From NCBI RefSeq assembly GCF_004000785.1, contig NZ_BILX01000020.1:1-64000 (forward strand): a DNA stretch of 64,000 bases. The letters run 5' to 3'. The number at the start of each line of letters is the position of its first letter. Within the stretch, counting starts at the first letter, position 1. The translations under genes and the position numbers were made by a program. Shown here in pieces: positions 27,932 through 37,140 of this stretch. Origin of the DNA: Paenibacillus ehimensis NBRC 15659 (GTDB taxonomy: Bacteria > Bacillota > Bacilli > Paenibacillales > NBRC-103111). The notes under the pieces are model-generated. The model made no database searches. It was given only the letters and a program-made list of their open reading frames with translations, and had not been told where the DNA came from.

Positions 27932-28733
27932 CGGTAGACGGGAGCCCTCCGAGCTGTACCGGCCGTCCCTCTTCCACTTGCACCTCCTGATCCAGAATAA
28001 GCGGTTCGTCGCCGGGCGAAAACAACTGAACCGCACAGACAAAATGCTTCACGCCCTGTGGCGGAAAAGCGGCCGTCCATTCCCCTCTGCCGTCGGCAGC
28101 GCCTTCCGCCACATCCGTCACGACGGTTCCTTTGCCATGTGCAAAACGGAACGGCGTCTGCAGCTTCGCTCTGCGCCCTGCTTCATGCAAAGCGGCAATG
28201 CGGATAAATTCCCTTTTCGCCGGGTCGCGATCCAGCACGTAGTAGCATCGGCCGGCGACCAGCCGATGCGCGGCGCCGAACGCAAGCTCCGCTTCGCCTG
28301 CGTCCGCCTCTTGGCGAAGCTTGGCGCAGGCCAGATTCCCGTCCGTCACGGCCGCCCGGATGATAGCGGAATCGTTCGCGGAATTGGGCATGCCCTTCGC
28401 CCTGACACGAATCAGCGTCGTTCCCGGCGCAAAAGGATACGAGGACGTCGGCAGCATCGGCACCAGCTCCACAGGCTCCAGCGGGGACAGAGCCGCCGTA
28501 TCGACAACGGCCCTGCCGTCCGCATAATGCGGCGGAGCGCTGAGGACGATGCGGTAATCTCCCGGCGGCAGGCCGAGCAGCAGGAACGTTCCGTCCGGCT
28601 TGCGAACCGGCCGGCACGGAATGCCTTCCAGAACCAACCGCGGTACGGCGGCCGGCGCAAGCCCGGTGACAACATCCACCGGCTTGACGACCAGAGCCAG
28701 CTTGACTTTCACCTCGCTGCGCAAACGCTCCAT
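27906..28733 (-). CDS. eCIS-associated protein with Ig/carboxypeptidase-regulatory-like domain
   Basis: 275 aa. The N-terminal 80 residues (KPVDVVTGLAPAAVPRLVLE, then FLLLGLPPGDYRIVLSAPPH) look like the carboxypeptidase-regulatory/Ig-like fold found in structural proteins; the rest is beta-rich and unrecognised. It starts just after the DUF4255 stop codon and precedes the sheath, so a structural or assembly role in the tail tip is likely. No catalytic motif seen. Confidence 0.55.
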   Translation of the reverse strand: MERLRSEVKVKLALVVKPVDVVTGLAPAAVPRLVLEGIPCRPVRKPDGTFLLLGLPPGDYRIVLSAPPHYADGRAVVDTAALSPLEPVELVPMLPTSSYPFAPGTTLIRVRAKGMPNSANDSAIIRAAVTDGNLACAKLRQEADAGEAELAFGAAHRLVAGRCYYVLDRDPAKREFIRIAALHEAGRRAKLQTPFRFAHGKGTVVTDVAEGAADGRGEWTAAFPPQGVKHFVCAVQLFSPGDEPLILDQEVQVEEGRPVQLGGLPSTDEQGSGGK

Positions 28734-28735
28734 GA

Positions 28736-29311
28736 TTAATTTCCTTCCCGCTCTTCCAGCTTGAACTGCGCCTCCGCAACGCGTGTCGTTTGCTTCGTGC
28801 GGGTAGAGTCCAGATAAACGGGCCCCACCATGTAGCTGAGCGATAATTTGTAAGGCGTGTTGGAGAATAGACTGACCGCGTTTTCCAACGTAATCGGCTG
28901 CGGCGTAATCCGGATCGCTTCATTGCTGTCGGCCAGCGTTCCTTGCAGGCTGGAGCCGCGCAGAACGGCATGGTCGTGAAACACCTGCATCACTTTCCCC
29001 ATCATCCGGTGCTCGTCAAAGGAACGGGTCGCGAGCTCCGAAGCCGAATGGCAGGTAACAAGATAAACCAAATTCAAAGACATCGGCGGATACTGCAGCG
29101 TGTCCGTTCCCCTTCCGATCATCGCCGTTCGCCGGTTTTCGGCGTTTTCCTGAATGCTGTATAAAAACAGCGTTAGCTGAAAATCCCCCTTATCCGTCGG
29201 CGAAGCGAGTCCGATCGATTCCGGCTGAGACAGGAGCTGAGGGGTCAAATGCTCTCTTAACAGCTTGACCAGCGTATTTCCCACGTCTGCGATTACCGTG
29301 TAATCGGCCAT
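28736..29311 (-). CDS. DUF4255 tail terminator/cap protein (Pvc16/Afp16 type)
   Basis: 191 aa. N-terminus DYTVIADVGNTLVKLLREHL, then LTLFLYSIQENAENRR and PPMSLNLVYLVTCHS, which are conserved in DUF4255 (Pvc16_N). Family members cap the distal end of tube and sheath and set tail length. Placed between the AAA+ ATPase and the sheath group, as in other eCIS. Confidence 0.88.
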   Translation of the reverse strand: MADYTVIADVGNTLVKLLREHLTPQLLSQPESIGLASPTDKGDFQLTLFLYSIQENAENRRTAMIGRGTDTLQYPPMSLNLVYLVTCHSASELATRSFDEHRMMGKVMQVFHDHAVLRGSSLQGTLADSNEAIRITPQPITLENAVSLFSNTPYKLSLSYMVGPVYLDSTRTKQTTRVAEAQFKLEEREGN

Positions 29312-29338
29312 GTGCTTCCTCCCTCCCCTTTTCTCGCC

Positions 29339-31555
29339 TCAATCGAACAAGTCGGCGTATTCTCCCATTTCCTCGCGAATCCAGATCTTCCCGTTCTTGC
29401 GCAGCTCGTTGCGCGCCGCAAGCATGAGCTGCTTCATGCCGATGGCGCACCGCTGCTCCGCCGCCATAAAGGCAGCGGACAGCACGATATTTTTGATGTA
29501 TCCGCCGGTCAACTCAAACTGGGACGCCAAAAAGCGAAAATCGATATCGTCCTCCACCGGAGCTTCGGACGGAAGCAGCCCGCGCCAGATTTGCTCGCGG
29601 TGCCCGGCATCCGGAAACGGAAATTTCACGATAAAGCCGAAACGCCGCATGAACGCTTCGTCCAGATTTTGCTGAAGGTTGGTGGCCAAAATCGTAATGC
29701 CGTCGTATTCCTCCATCTTTTGCAGCAAATATGCAGTTTCCACATTGGAATACTTGTCATGCGAGTCCTTGACCTCCGACCGCTTGCCGAACAACGCATC
29801 CGCTTCGTCGAAAAACAGGATGGCATTGCTGAGCTGCGCCTCGCTGAACACCTCGTGCAGGTTTTTCTCCGTTTCCCCGATGTATTTGCTGATCACCTGC
29901 GACAGATCGATTTTGTAAATTTCCAGCTGCACCTCTTTGGCCAGCACCTGTGCGGACATCGTTTTGCCCGTGCCCGGAGGCCCCGCGAACAGCAGGCTGA
30001 CGCCTTTGCCGTAGGCGAGCGCACGGTCGAATCCCCAGTCGCCGAGCACCGTGCCGCGGTATTGAAGCCTGGCGCAAGCGTGCTTCAGCTGTTCTTTTTG
30101 CTCGGGAGGCAGGATGACCCGGTCCCAATCGTATTTCGGCTCGATTCGCACGGCTTTTTTCTTCAGGCTATGCTGCACCTGGGCATAACAGGCCCGGTAC
30201 ATCGTATCGGATACGCCGGCCCGATTCGTTTCGGAGCCGTTCCAGCGCAGCAGTTGAACCGCATAATCGAGAGAGGCCGCAATCTGCCCCGGCGAAAAGC
30301 GAAACTTTCCGGCAACCGCTCCCCAATCGGCGGCATGCTCCAGGCGGCGTTCCGCACTCCAGCTTTCCCATAGCTTCCGGCGCTCAGCCGTTTCGGGTAT
30401 GGGAACCTCCGCTTCCAGAAACAATTTTCTTCCTTGCAGCGGCCGGGGATTCCAAGCTTGCTCCGACAAGAGGAAAAGCGGCTCCTGCACCGATTGAAGC
30501 CGGTCCAACAGCTCCATCCTTTTTTTTCCGATGCCTTCGTCCTCTCCCCAGAGCAGGTGAAAGCGGTCGAACGCAACGACCGATCCATAAAGCATCCCTT
30601 CGCGCAGCACCTTTACGATCAGCTCGGAAAACGGCCGTTCGTCCCGAAGCATGCTTTCGACATTCGCCACCAGCAGCGGCTTGTCCCAATGGGCCGCCGC
30701 GTGCCGCGTCTGCAGCTTCTTTCCGGCCCCCGGCTGCCCCCATAAGCAAAATACCGGGAGCGGGTCGGACGCCGTCCGTTGCTCGGCAAAAGCGCGCAGC
30801 CGTTCTTGCAGCTCCCGCCCCGTTTCCAAATCCGGCAGGTCCGAGTCCGCCTCGTACAGCCTGATGCACTGTCGCAGGGACACATCCGTATACCCGATCC
30901 CCAACAGGAAAGCGGTCATCCGCTCATCCAGCCGCAAGGGACGCGGAAGCAGCGGGCCGTTTGCCTGTTCGGCCGTCCGGCCTTCGCCGCGAAAAAACCA
31001 TTCCTGCAGCCGGCTTCCGTTCATAAAAAACTTAAGCAGTCCGCCCCCATCCGTTCCGGACAAGCCGTACAGCCGCATCGCAAGCTCAGGCGTCAAATAC
31101 TTGCTGGTGGCGTCATCCTGAACGTAGGCATACAGCTTTTCGTACTTGCGGTCCGTCTCCAGGGCAAGCGCCATCAGCAGCGTCTGCTCTTCAAATTCAT
31201 TTAACCCGAACACCTGCGAGACATAAGGGACCGGCAGGAAGCCCCCTTGCTCCAGGGAGGCCTGCCGTTTCCGGGCCAGCTCCCGGTCCATCGCGGCCAA
31301 TTGCCGGCGCAGCTCCGCAAGCTCGGCATCCTCCTCTCTGTCGTCCCCGTCATAGAGCAGCCTGTGCATTTCTTCTTCCGTCAGCACGAGTCCTTTGAAC
31401 GGCAGGAGCGAAGGATCGGCCGGCGCGTCGGGCTCCTCCATCAGCTTCATCAGGATCGCCAGCCGCAAATCGAGCCTCGCCCATTCCTGCTCGTAATGCT
31501 CCCAAGCCGTTGCGTATCCCGGCGCATCCTTGTTCTTTTTACCGGACACCACCAT
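29339..31555 (-). CDS. AAA+ ATPase of the eCIS (Afp15-type)
   Basis: 738 aa from ATG 31555, whose A is also the last base of the TGA of the DUF4157 gene (overlap TGATG); the frame is open to 31621 but that would run into the other gene. C-terminal AAA+ module: Walker A GPPGTGKT at about 525-532, Walker B ILFFDEAD at about 579-586, and an arginine-finger region after it. A second, degenerate P-loop (WGQPGAGKK, about 272-280) marks an inactive-looking N-terminal AAA domain. Members of this family are needed for eCIS assembly or cargo loading. Probably cytoplasmic and not part of the released particle. Confidence 0.9.
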   Translation of the reverse strand: MVVSGKKNKDAPGYATAWEHYEQEWARLDLRLAILMKLMEEPDAPADPSLLPFKGLVLTEEEMHRLLYDGDDREEDAELAELRRQLAAMDRELARKRQASLEQGGFLPVPYVSQVFGLNEFEEQTLLMALALETDRKYEKLYAYVQDDATSKYLTPELAMRLYGLSGTDGGGLLKFFMNGSRLQEWFFRGEGRTAEQANGPLLPRPLRLDERMTAFLLGIGYTDVSLRQCIRLYEADSDLPDLETGRELQERLRAFAEQRTASDPLPVFCLWGQPGAGKKLQTRHAAAHWDKPLLVANVESMLRDERPFSELIVKVLREGMLYGSVVAFDRFHLLWGEDEGIGKKRMELLDRLQSVQEPLFLLSEQAWNPRPLQGRKLFLEAEVPIPETAERRKLWESWSAERRLEHAADWGAVAGKFRFSPGQIAASLDYAVQLLRWNGSETNRAGVSDTMYRACYAQVQHSLKKKAVRIEPKYDWDRVILPPEQKEQLKHACARLQYRGTVLGDWGFDRALAYGKGVSLLFAGPPGTGKTMSAQVLAKEVQLEIYKIDLSQVISKYIGETEKNLHEVFSEAQLSNAILFFDEADALFGKRSEVKDSHDKYSNVETAYLLQKMEEYDGITILATNLQQNLDEAFMRRFGFIVKFPFPDAGHREQIWRGLLPSEAPVEDDIDFRFLASQFELTGGYIKNIVLSAAFMAAEQRCAIGMKQLMLAARNELRKNGKIWIREEMGEYADLFD

Positions 31556-32154
31556 CAGTCTCCAAAGCCGGCCCGGTAACGGGCCGAATCCAGTTTCGTT
31601 TGCGCCGCTTTGCTCCCCCATTGATCGGCTTCCCGCTCCAGCGAAGGATCGTCGTTCACCGCCACGCCGTTGACTTCGGTCGTCGGCCTCACCCGTCCTT
31701 GCTTCTGCTGAACGATGTGCGCAAGCTCGTGACCGAGCAGCTCCTGTCCCTTGGAAGTTTCGGGATCGTATTGGCCGGGCGCAAAATGAATGTCATTGCC
31801 CTGGGCATAAGCGAGCGCGCCGACCTGCTCCGCCTGATTCCCCGTATGCACCCTCACGTCGGAAAAGTCCGTTTCGAATGCCTGCTCCATCTTGGCCCGG
31901 ACAGGCTCCGGCATCCCTTCGCCTTTTCGCTGCACGGGCGAAGCAGATTTCATCTGGAGTTCGTCTTCTTCTCTTACCGTCCGCTGGGCCGTGCCGCCGG
32001 ACATCATTCGCCGGACCGCGCGATTGCCCGAAATCTGCTGCATATTCCTCATCTGGAAAGCCACCGGACTCTCGGAACGCAAGGGAGCGCTTTCGGATGT
32101 TGAAGCAAGGGGAGGGGCTGAAAGCTTCTTGTCGAGGGAAGCGTCGCGAATCAT
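31555..32154 (-). CDS. DUF4157 (eCIS core domain) metallopeptidase-like protein
   Basis: 199 aa. Residues 34-51 read [18 protein letters not shown], the GN-AV leader shared with two other proteins here. The DUF4157/eCIS-core domain (about 80-160) has [12 protein letters not shown] and HELAH at 142-146, the zinc-binding HExxH motif, followed by VQQKQGRV. Family members are the commonest eCIS-associated cargo-like proteins and are presumed proteases or processing factors. It is co-translated with the ATPase. AAGGTGTGA precedes ATG 32154. A 134-base gap upstream may hold a secondary promoter. Confidence 0.82.
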   Translation of the reverse strand: MIRDASLDKKLSAPPLASTSESAPLRSESPVAFQMRNMQQISGNRAVRRMMSGGTAQRTVREEDELQMKSASPVQRKGEGMPEPVRAKMEQAFETDFSDVRVHTGNQAEQVGALAYAQGNDIHFAPGQYDPETSKGQELLGHELAHIVQQKQGRVRPTTEVNGVAVNDDPSLEREADQWGSKAAQTKLDSARYRAGFGD

Positions 32155-32288
32155 TAAAGGATCACACCTTTTTTTACTAACTTAACTTGATTTTTACACA
32201 GGAGGCGCTTTATAAGCAATATATCTTTCGGTATATTTTGACGAAATTCATCTCATCGCAGCAAGATTTTCCCTGAATTTGTCGAAAA

Positions 32289-33185
32289 TCATTTACGCCC
32301 GCGGGAAAGCCGGGACCTCCCCGGTTGAAAAGCGTTCCATTCGTTTGCCGCATCCTTCCCCCGGTCCAGCCAACGGGCGAGATTTTCCGCTGTGCTTAAA
32401 CGGACCTCCGCTTCCGCCCATCCGTCCGCCATCGAATTATGGGCTGCCGGCCGTGCGGATAGATTGGCCGGCGCCGGCGGACGGCCGTCGTTCTTCCACA
32501 TATACTGCTTATAGAGCCGCAGCGTTGTTCCCTGCGCGGTTTTTTTGCGGATCTCTACCACGTGGTATTCCGGATGACGGGCTAAAAAATGCTTCAGCGC
32601 CTCCTCTTGGTGCCCTCCGGCAATCCCCGTTTCTTGAAAAACGGGCAGCGGCGCGGCGATCGGGGCGGCATAACGGCTGACGGCATGCCTCCGCCACAAG
32701 GCGCCGATGTCTTTGCTCACTCGCGCGCAACGGGCTTCAACGCCGGTCACCTGCCGTAAAAGTTGCCCGGCCCCGAAGGCGGCTTCGGCCTCTCTGCGCT
32801 TCAGCTCCGTATCGTTGAGAGCCCCGGGCTTGCCGGAAAGCGCATCCATTCTGGCGGCAAACTCGGCGAAGGCCCTGTGGAGCTCGGAGGCTTGCCTGAG
32901 AAGATGGGTCATTTCAGGCTCCGTATCCGCTTTGTACCGCTGCACCTCATTGACCCGGTCCCCCGCGGACATCACAGACCTCCGTAGAAAGCTCCGAACG
33001 GACGAAAGTCTCAACCAATGCTGCACCGCCCGATTTCCCGCATGTTGCTGAAGCCTCCGAATGTGCTCGAAAGTCAAATGCCGGGTCGGGTCCCGCTTCC
33101 ACGAAGGAGCGCCATGCGGCGCACGCGGATCTATTCCCTTGGCCGCAGCGCCCCGGCTTCCGATCCTTCCCGAATGAAATGGCAT
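32289..33185 (-). CDS. Cargo candidate with GNRAV leader and unknown C-terminal domain
   Basis: 298 aa from ATG 33185 (GGAAGGG about eleven bases upstream; tandem ATG codons at 33224 lack a ribosome site). Residues about 43-58 read RRLQQHAGNRAVQHWL, the leader motif shared with the DUF4157 protein and the deaminase-like cargo. A helical region (about 80-165) follows. The C-terminal 110 residues (PEYHVVEIRKKTAQGTTLRL, then WKNDGRPPAPANLSARPAAH, AEAEVRLSTAENLARWL) match nothing I know. First gene of the eCIS operon. I infer cargo; toxin versus chaperone is open. Confidence 0.6.
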   Translation of the reverse strand: MPFHSGRIGSRGAAAKGIDPRAPHGAPSWKRDPTRHLTFEHIRRLQQHAGNRAVQHWLRLSSVRSFLRRSVMSAGDRVNEVQRYKADTEPEMTHLLRQASELHRAFAEFAARMDALSGKPGALNDTELKRREAEAAFGAGQLLRQVTGVEARCARVSKDIGALWRRHAVSRYAAPIAAPLPVFQETGIAGGHQEEALKHFLARHPEYHVVEIRKKTAQGTTLRLYKQYMWKNDGRPPAPANLSARPAAHNSMADGWAEAEVRLSTAENLARWLDRGKDAANEWNAFQPGRSRLSRGRK

Positions 33186-33293
33186 GGCAACGTTTTCCCT
33201 TCCTTCATCTCTTAAATTCATCATAACACAAAATGTGGCAGCAGAAGGAAAGTTTAACGATCGGAAAACATTTTAAATGGTCTAATGAAAAAG

Positions 33294-33321
33294 CGCATAA
33301 TTGGCTCTTTTCTATTGTCAA
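33294..33321 (-). promoter_or_regulatory. Candidate promoter of the eCIS operon
   Basis: On the minus strand TTGACA (33321-33316) is followed after 16 bases by TATGCG (33299-33294). The -35 is perfect and the -10 weak. It lies about 110 bases upstream of the first eCIS gene and is the best candidate in the gap. Confidence 0.35.
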
Positions 33322-33397
33322 TAATCGAGGTACGATGGCGAATATTCAGGAACCGCCTGCACCTCGGCGGCAGCTACCGGAAGGAGAGTACGATTCG

Positions 33398-33868
33398 ATG
33401 AACCCTTCGCATTCCTTGACCGTTTGTCAAGCCGGGCACGGCGATATTGAAGCGCTTGTGCCGCTGTTTGACGCGTACCGCCAGTTTTACAGACAGCCCT
33501 CCGACTTGGAGAGGGCCGAGCGCTTTCTACGCGACAATCTGGAGCGGCAGCAGTCCGTCATCTTCTTCGCCTATACCGGAGACCGAAGCCGTCCGATCGG
33601 CTTCACCCAGCTGTATCCGACGCTTTCCTCCATCGCGACGAAGCGCGTATGGACGCTGAACGATTTGTTCGTCCATCCGGATGCCCGCAAGCAAGGCGTC
33701 GGACAGGCGCTGATGAAGGCCGCCGAGGCCCACGCCCGCGCAACACAGGCCAAAGGCTTGCAGCTATCCACTGCCGTCGACAACGTTACGGCGCAGCGTC
33801 TGTACGAGGCGATGGGCTATGTGCGCGACGACGCGTTCCTGCACTATTATTTGAGACTGGAGGACTGA
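33398..33868 (+). CDS. GNAT-family N-acetyltransferase
   Basis: 156 aa. The frame is open from 33233, but AAGGAGAG about eight bases before ATG 33398 sets the start. It shows the GNAT fold with the acetyl-CoA loop motif in DLFVHPDARKQGVGQALM and the C-terminal LYEAMGYVRDDAF. Substrate unknown. It is three bases from the next gene, so the two form an operon; unrelated in function to the eCIS, whose operon diverges from it. Confidence 0.85.
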   Translation: MNPSHSLTVCQAGHGDIEALVPLFDAYRQFYRQPSDLERAERFLRDNLERQQSVIFFAYTGDRSRPIGFTQLYPTLSSIATKRVWTLNDLFVHPDARKQGVGQALMKAAEAHARATQAKGLQLSTAVDNVTAQRLYEAMGYVRDDAFLHYYLRLED

Positions 33869-33871
33869 ACG

Positions 33872-34492
33872 GTGAGAAGAAAAGAATTCGAAATGATGGA
33901 CGCTCAGGAAACGGAGCAATTTTTGCAGGAAATGAGCTTTGGCGTGCTCGGCACGACGGGCGAAGACGGATGGCCGGAGCTGACGCCGGTGAACTTCGTT
34001 TTTCACGAAGGGGCGCTCTATTTTCACGGCAGCAAAATCGGGCAAAAAATGGCCAATTTGAAGGCACGGCCTCAAGTCACCTTCTCCGTCGCCAAGGAAT
34101 ACGCCATCGTGCCGTCCTATGTCCTCGATCCGAAGCTCGCTTGTCCGGCTACGGCCTACTTCAAATCCGTCGTCATCAAAGGCTACGGCGAGCCGGTCGA
34201 CGATCTGCAGCAGAAGGCGGAAGCGCTGGGCGCGTTCATGCGCAAGCTGCAGCCGGAGGGCGGCTACGATCCGATCGACGCGGCCGATCCCGCCTATGTG
34301 CCGCAGCTTAAAGCAACGTCCGTCGTGCGCATTCGCGTGGAGCGACTCACGGGGAAATTCAAATTCGGCCAAAATCTGAAGGAGCCCCGGTTGAGTCAGG
34401 TCATGGACGGACTGGAGCAGCGCGGCGGCGAGCTCGATGCGGAAACGATTGCGCTCATGAAAGCATACTGTCCGCACCACCAAGAGAAGTAA
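33872..34492 (+). CDS. FMN-binding split-barrel (pyridoxamine 5'-phosphate oxidase-like) protein
   Basis: 206 aa, GTG start with GGAGG eight bases upstream inside the end of the GNAT gene. The fold is that of the PNPOx/nitroimidazole-resistance (NimA-like) group: SFGVLGTTGEDGWPELTPVNFVFHEGALYFHG, with KIGQKMANL for the flavin. Probably a flavoprotein reductase or stress enzyme; its exact substrate cannot be read. Co-transcribed with the GNAT gene. Confidence 0.8.
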   Translation: MRRKEFEMMDAQETEQFLQEMSFGVLGTTGEDGWPELTPVNFVFHEGALYFHGSKIGQKMANLKARPQVTFSVAKEYAIVPSYVLDPKLACPATAYFKSVVIKGYGEPVDDLQQKAEALGAFMRKLQPEGGYDPIDAADPAYVPQLKATSVVRIRVERLTGKFKFGQNLKEPRLSQVMDGLEQRGGELDAETIALMKAYCPHHQEK

Positions 34493-34621
34493 AAATGAAA
34501 GCTTGCGGGAGCATCCGGTGCCTGATGATTACCTGAAAATCCCCGTCTTTTCATCCCGGCGCAAAAACGGTATGCTAAAGATAAATCGCACTAATGGACC
34601 CCAAGGAGGCTCCCGCAAACC

Positions 34622-35566
34622 ATGACATCCGAAACCGAACTGAACCGGCTGGCCGAGCTTCTTCCCGCCTGGCTCGAAACGAGCCGCAAGGAATCCCGGC
34701 ACGGCCAGCCCGCCTCCTACATTCCCGAATTGGCGCACGCGCCCGGCGACGCCTTGGGAATCGCGCTGCTCGACGCCGCAGGACGCGAAGTAACAGCGGG
34801 CGACAGCCAATTGTCCTTCACCCTGCAAAGTATCTCTAAAGTGTTCACGCTGCTGCTCGCTTTGATGGATCAAGGCGAAGAAGGCGTTTTCCGCAAGGTC
34901 GGCATGGAGCCGACCGGCGACGACTTCAACTCCATGCTGAAGCTGGAGCTGGTCGAGCCCGGCATCCCGTTCAACCCGCTCATCAATGCGGGAGCCATCG
35001 CCGTCTCGTCCTTGATCCGGGGCGCTACCCCCGCGGAAAAGACGGAGCGAATCCTCTCCTTCTTCCGCGAGCTTGCCGGCGATCCGACGCTAACCTTCAA
35101 TGAAGCGGTGTACCGCTCCGAAGCCGCTACCGCGCACCGGAACCGGTCTCTTGCCTACTTCCTCAAAGACAACAATGTGCTGGACGAAGAGGTGGAGCCG
35201 GTGCTGGACGTCTATTTCAAGCACTGCTCCGTGGAAGCGACCTGCCGCCATGTGGCGCGCATGGCGCTCGTTCTGGCGATGAATGGAACCGACCCGCTTA
35301 CGGGACGGGAGCTGGTGCCGCGGCGCTATGTGCAGATCGCCAAAACGTTCATGGTCAGCTGCGGCATGTACAACGCCTCCGGCGAGTTCGCGATCCGCGT
35401 CGGGCTTCCGGCCAAAAGCGGCGTCTCCGGCGGCATTCTCGCTCTCGTGCCGGGACGGTACGGCATCGGCGTCGTCGGCCCGGCACTGAACGATAAGGGC
35501 AACAGCATCGCCGGCGTCCATCTGCTGCAGACGATGTCGGAAGCGTTCGACTGGAGCATGTTTTAG
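34622..35566 (+). CDS. glsA: Glutaminase
   Basis: 314 aa, the usual length of bacterial serine-dependent glutaminases. The beta-lactamase-like fold shows the active-site SxxK in FTLQSISKVFTL and the family block EPTGDDFNSMLKLE..PFNPLINAGAIAVSSL. It hydrolyses L-glutamine to glutamate and ammonia. AAGGAGG lies twelve bases before ATG. Appears monocistronic. Confidence 0.93.
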   Translation: MTSETELNRLAELLPAWLETSRKESRHGQPASYIPELAHAPGDALGIALLDAAGREVTAGDSQLSFTLQSISKVFTLLLALMDQGEEGVFRKVGMEPTGDDFNSMLKLELVEPGIPFNPLINAGAIAVSSLIRGATPAEKTERILSFFRELAGDPTLTFNEAVYRSEAATAHRNRSLAYFLKDNNVLDEEVEPVLDVYFKHCSVEATCRHVARMALVLAMNGTDPLTGRELVPRRYVQIAKTFMVSCGMYNASGEFAIRVGLPAKSGVSGGILALVPGRYGIGVVGPALNDKGNSIAGVHLLQTMSEAFDWSMF

Positions 35567-36188
35567 CTGGAGCGGATCGCCGGAAGACGGCCGCAAGAGC
35601 AGACTAGCCACCGGATAGGCGGTACGCGTCAGGACGCCGCGCGGCGGGTGGTCAGACCCCATTGTGAACCGGCGCCACAGCGCGCCCAGGCTTGAGCGGG
35701 AAGCACGGTTGCTGCCGCTCAAAGCCTCATGCCCCCGGGCGCGGCACGGCTCGCCTCTCCGGCGGTCTTGCACGACGCAGGTTAGACGCCGCTCAAACGG
35801 CTCATCGCCTCGAATGACGCTTTTGCGACTCATGGCGATGTTTCGCGCTCCATGAGGCTCTTCCCGGAACATCGTCTCCAAAATCCAAAATAAAGGAACT
35901 TCAATGAGCTATCGCTCCTATGAAGCCAGCCTCGAATCACTTAACGCACCTTCAGTGCTCTATTCGTGTCGAATTGCGGTCCCCTTACCGAAAAAAGCCC
36001 AACTAACTCATTTCCCGTGCTCTATTTCCCAAAAAACAGCATCCCCAACCAAATTAAGTGCATCGCAGTTCCGCTATTTTCCTCCGGGCACTCGCTCACA
36101 ATCGCCAGTCGACTTATCCCGACCGCCCTCCCCACACCGCTTTATAAGCCGCTTATGCAACCAAAAACATCGCCAGGCAGGCTGAACG
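35567..36188. other. Long intergenic region without a supported gene
   Basis: About 620 bases between glutaminase and the kduI terminator. The first 330 bases are GC-rich with no convincing frame. The rest is lower in GC and repeats short motifs such as GTGCTCTATT (near 35957 and 36017) and TTCCGCTATT, which could be remnants of a degenerate intergenic repeat. A short open frame from 35904 has no family resemblance. Confidence 0.4.
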
Positions 36189-36189
36189 C

Positions 36190-36254
36190 AAAAAAGCACA
36201 GCCTCTTGAGCCGTACCCGTAAGGTCGTGCCTCGAAGAAACTATGCTTTTTCCC
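36190..36254 (-). terminator. Terminator of kduI
   Basis: On the minus strand AAAAAGCATAG (from 36251) pairs with CTGTGCTTTTTT (to 36190) around a loop containing a second small hairpin; a T run ends it. It begins directly after the kduI stop codon. Confidence 0.5.
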
Positions 36255-36264
36255 TATCGGTGCT

Positions 36265-37104
36265 TTATTTCAAATCCTTCATGGCGACCGCGTCCATATC
36301 GGAGAACTCCTGGTTCTCTCCGGCCATGGCCCAAATGAACGTATAATTGCTTGTGCCTACGCCGCTGTGGATCGACCAGCTCGGGCTGATGATCGCCTGC
36401 TCGTTGCGGACAACCACGTGACGGGTTTCCGTCGGCTCGCCCATCAGATGGAAGACGACGCCATCTTCCGGCATATCGAAGTAGAAGTACACTTCCGAGC
36501 GGCGGTTATGCGTATGGCAAGGCATCGTGTTCCACATGTTGCCCGGCTTCAGCAGCGTCATGCCCATGACGAGCTGACAGCTTTGGATGCCGTTCAAGTG
36601 AATGTATTTGTAGATGGTGCGCTCGTTGGAGTTGGTGATCGAACCGAGATGCTGCGGCTCGGCCTCGCTGATCGCAACCTTTTGCGTCGGGTAGTTTTTG
36701 TGCGCAGGAGTCGAGCTCAGGTAGAAGCGGGCCGGATTCGCGGCATCCGCGCTCTTGAACACGACTTGCTTGTTGCCGAGGCCGACGTACAGGCCGTCTT
36801 TGTTCTCCAGCACGTAATCGGTGCCGTCGACCGTGACGATGCCTTGGGCGCCCACGTTAATGATCCCGATTTCGCGGCGCTCGAGGAAATAGTCCGCCCC
36901 CATGTCGTGCTTATCCGCTTCAAGCAGAACCGGCTCCGCTGTCGGTACCGCGCCGCCCGTAATGAAGCGGTCCACGTGGCTGTACACCAGATTCAGCTTG
37001 CCCGGCACGAACAAGCCTTCGATCAAATATTCTTGGCGCAAACGTTCCGTATCGTACGTTTTCGTTTCCGTCGGGTTAGTCGCGTAACGAATTTCCATAG
37101 ACAT
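36265..37104 (-). CDS. kduI: 5-dehydro-4-deoxy-D-glucuronate isomerase
   Basis: 279 aa, standard length for KduI. Typical blocks are MEIRYATNPTETKTYDTERL at the N-terminus and the cupin metal site in MPCHTHNRRSEVYFYFDMPE. The enzyme acts in pectin and glycosaminoglycan uronate breakdown, converting 5-keto-4-deoxyuronate to 2,5-diketo-3-deoxygluconate. GGGAGGAA seven bases before ATG 37104 sets the start. Downstream of a DeoR-family regulator gene and behind its own promoter with operator-like repeats. No kduD is next to it. Confidence 0.95.
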   Translation of the reverse strand: MSMEIRYATNPTETKTYDTERLRQEYLIEGLFVPGKLNLVYSHVDRFITGGAVPTAEPVLLEADKHDMGADYFLERREIGIINVGAQGIVTVDGTDYVLENKDGLYVGLGNKQVVFKSADAANPARFYLSSTPAHKNYPTQKVAISEAEPQHLGSITNSNERTIYKYIHLNGIQSCQLVMGMTLLKPGNMWNTMPCHTHNRRSEVYFYFDMPEDGVVFHLMGEPTETRHVVVRNEQAIISPSWSIHSGVGTSNYTFIWAMAGENQEFSDMDAVAMKDLK

Positions 37105-37140
37105 CGTATAATTCCTCCCGTAATTTACATGGTCAATGCT

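Noticed and set aside
4728-33185. Prophage or type VI secretion system
   Set aside because: No capsid, portal, terminase, lysis or integrase genes and no T6SS membrane complex; DUF4157, DUF4255, the AAA+ ATPase and the DUF6760-like gene point to an eCIS.
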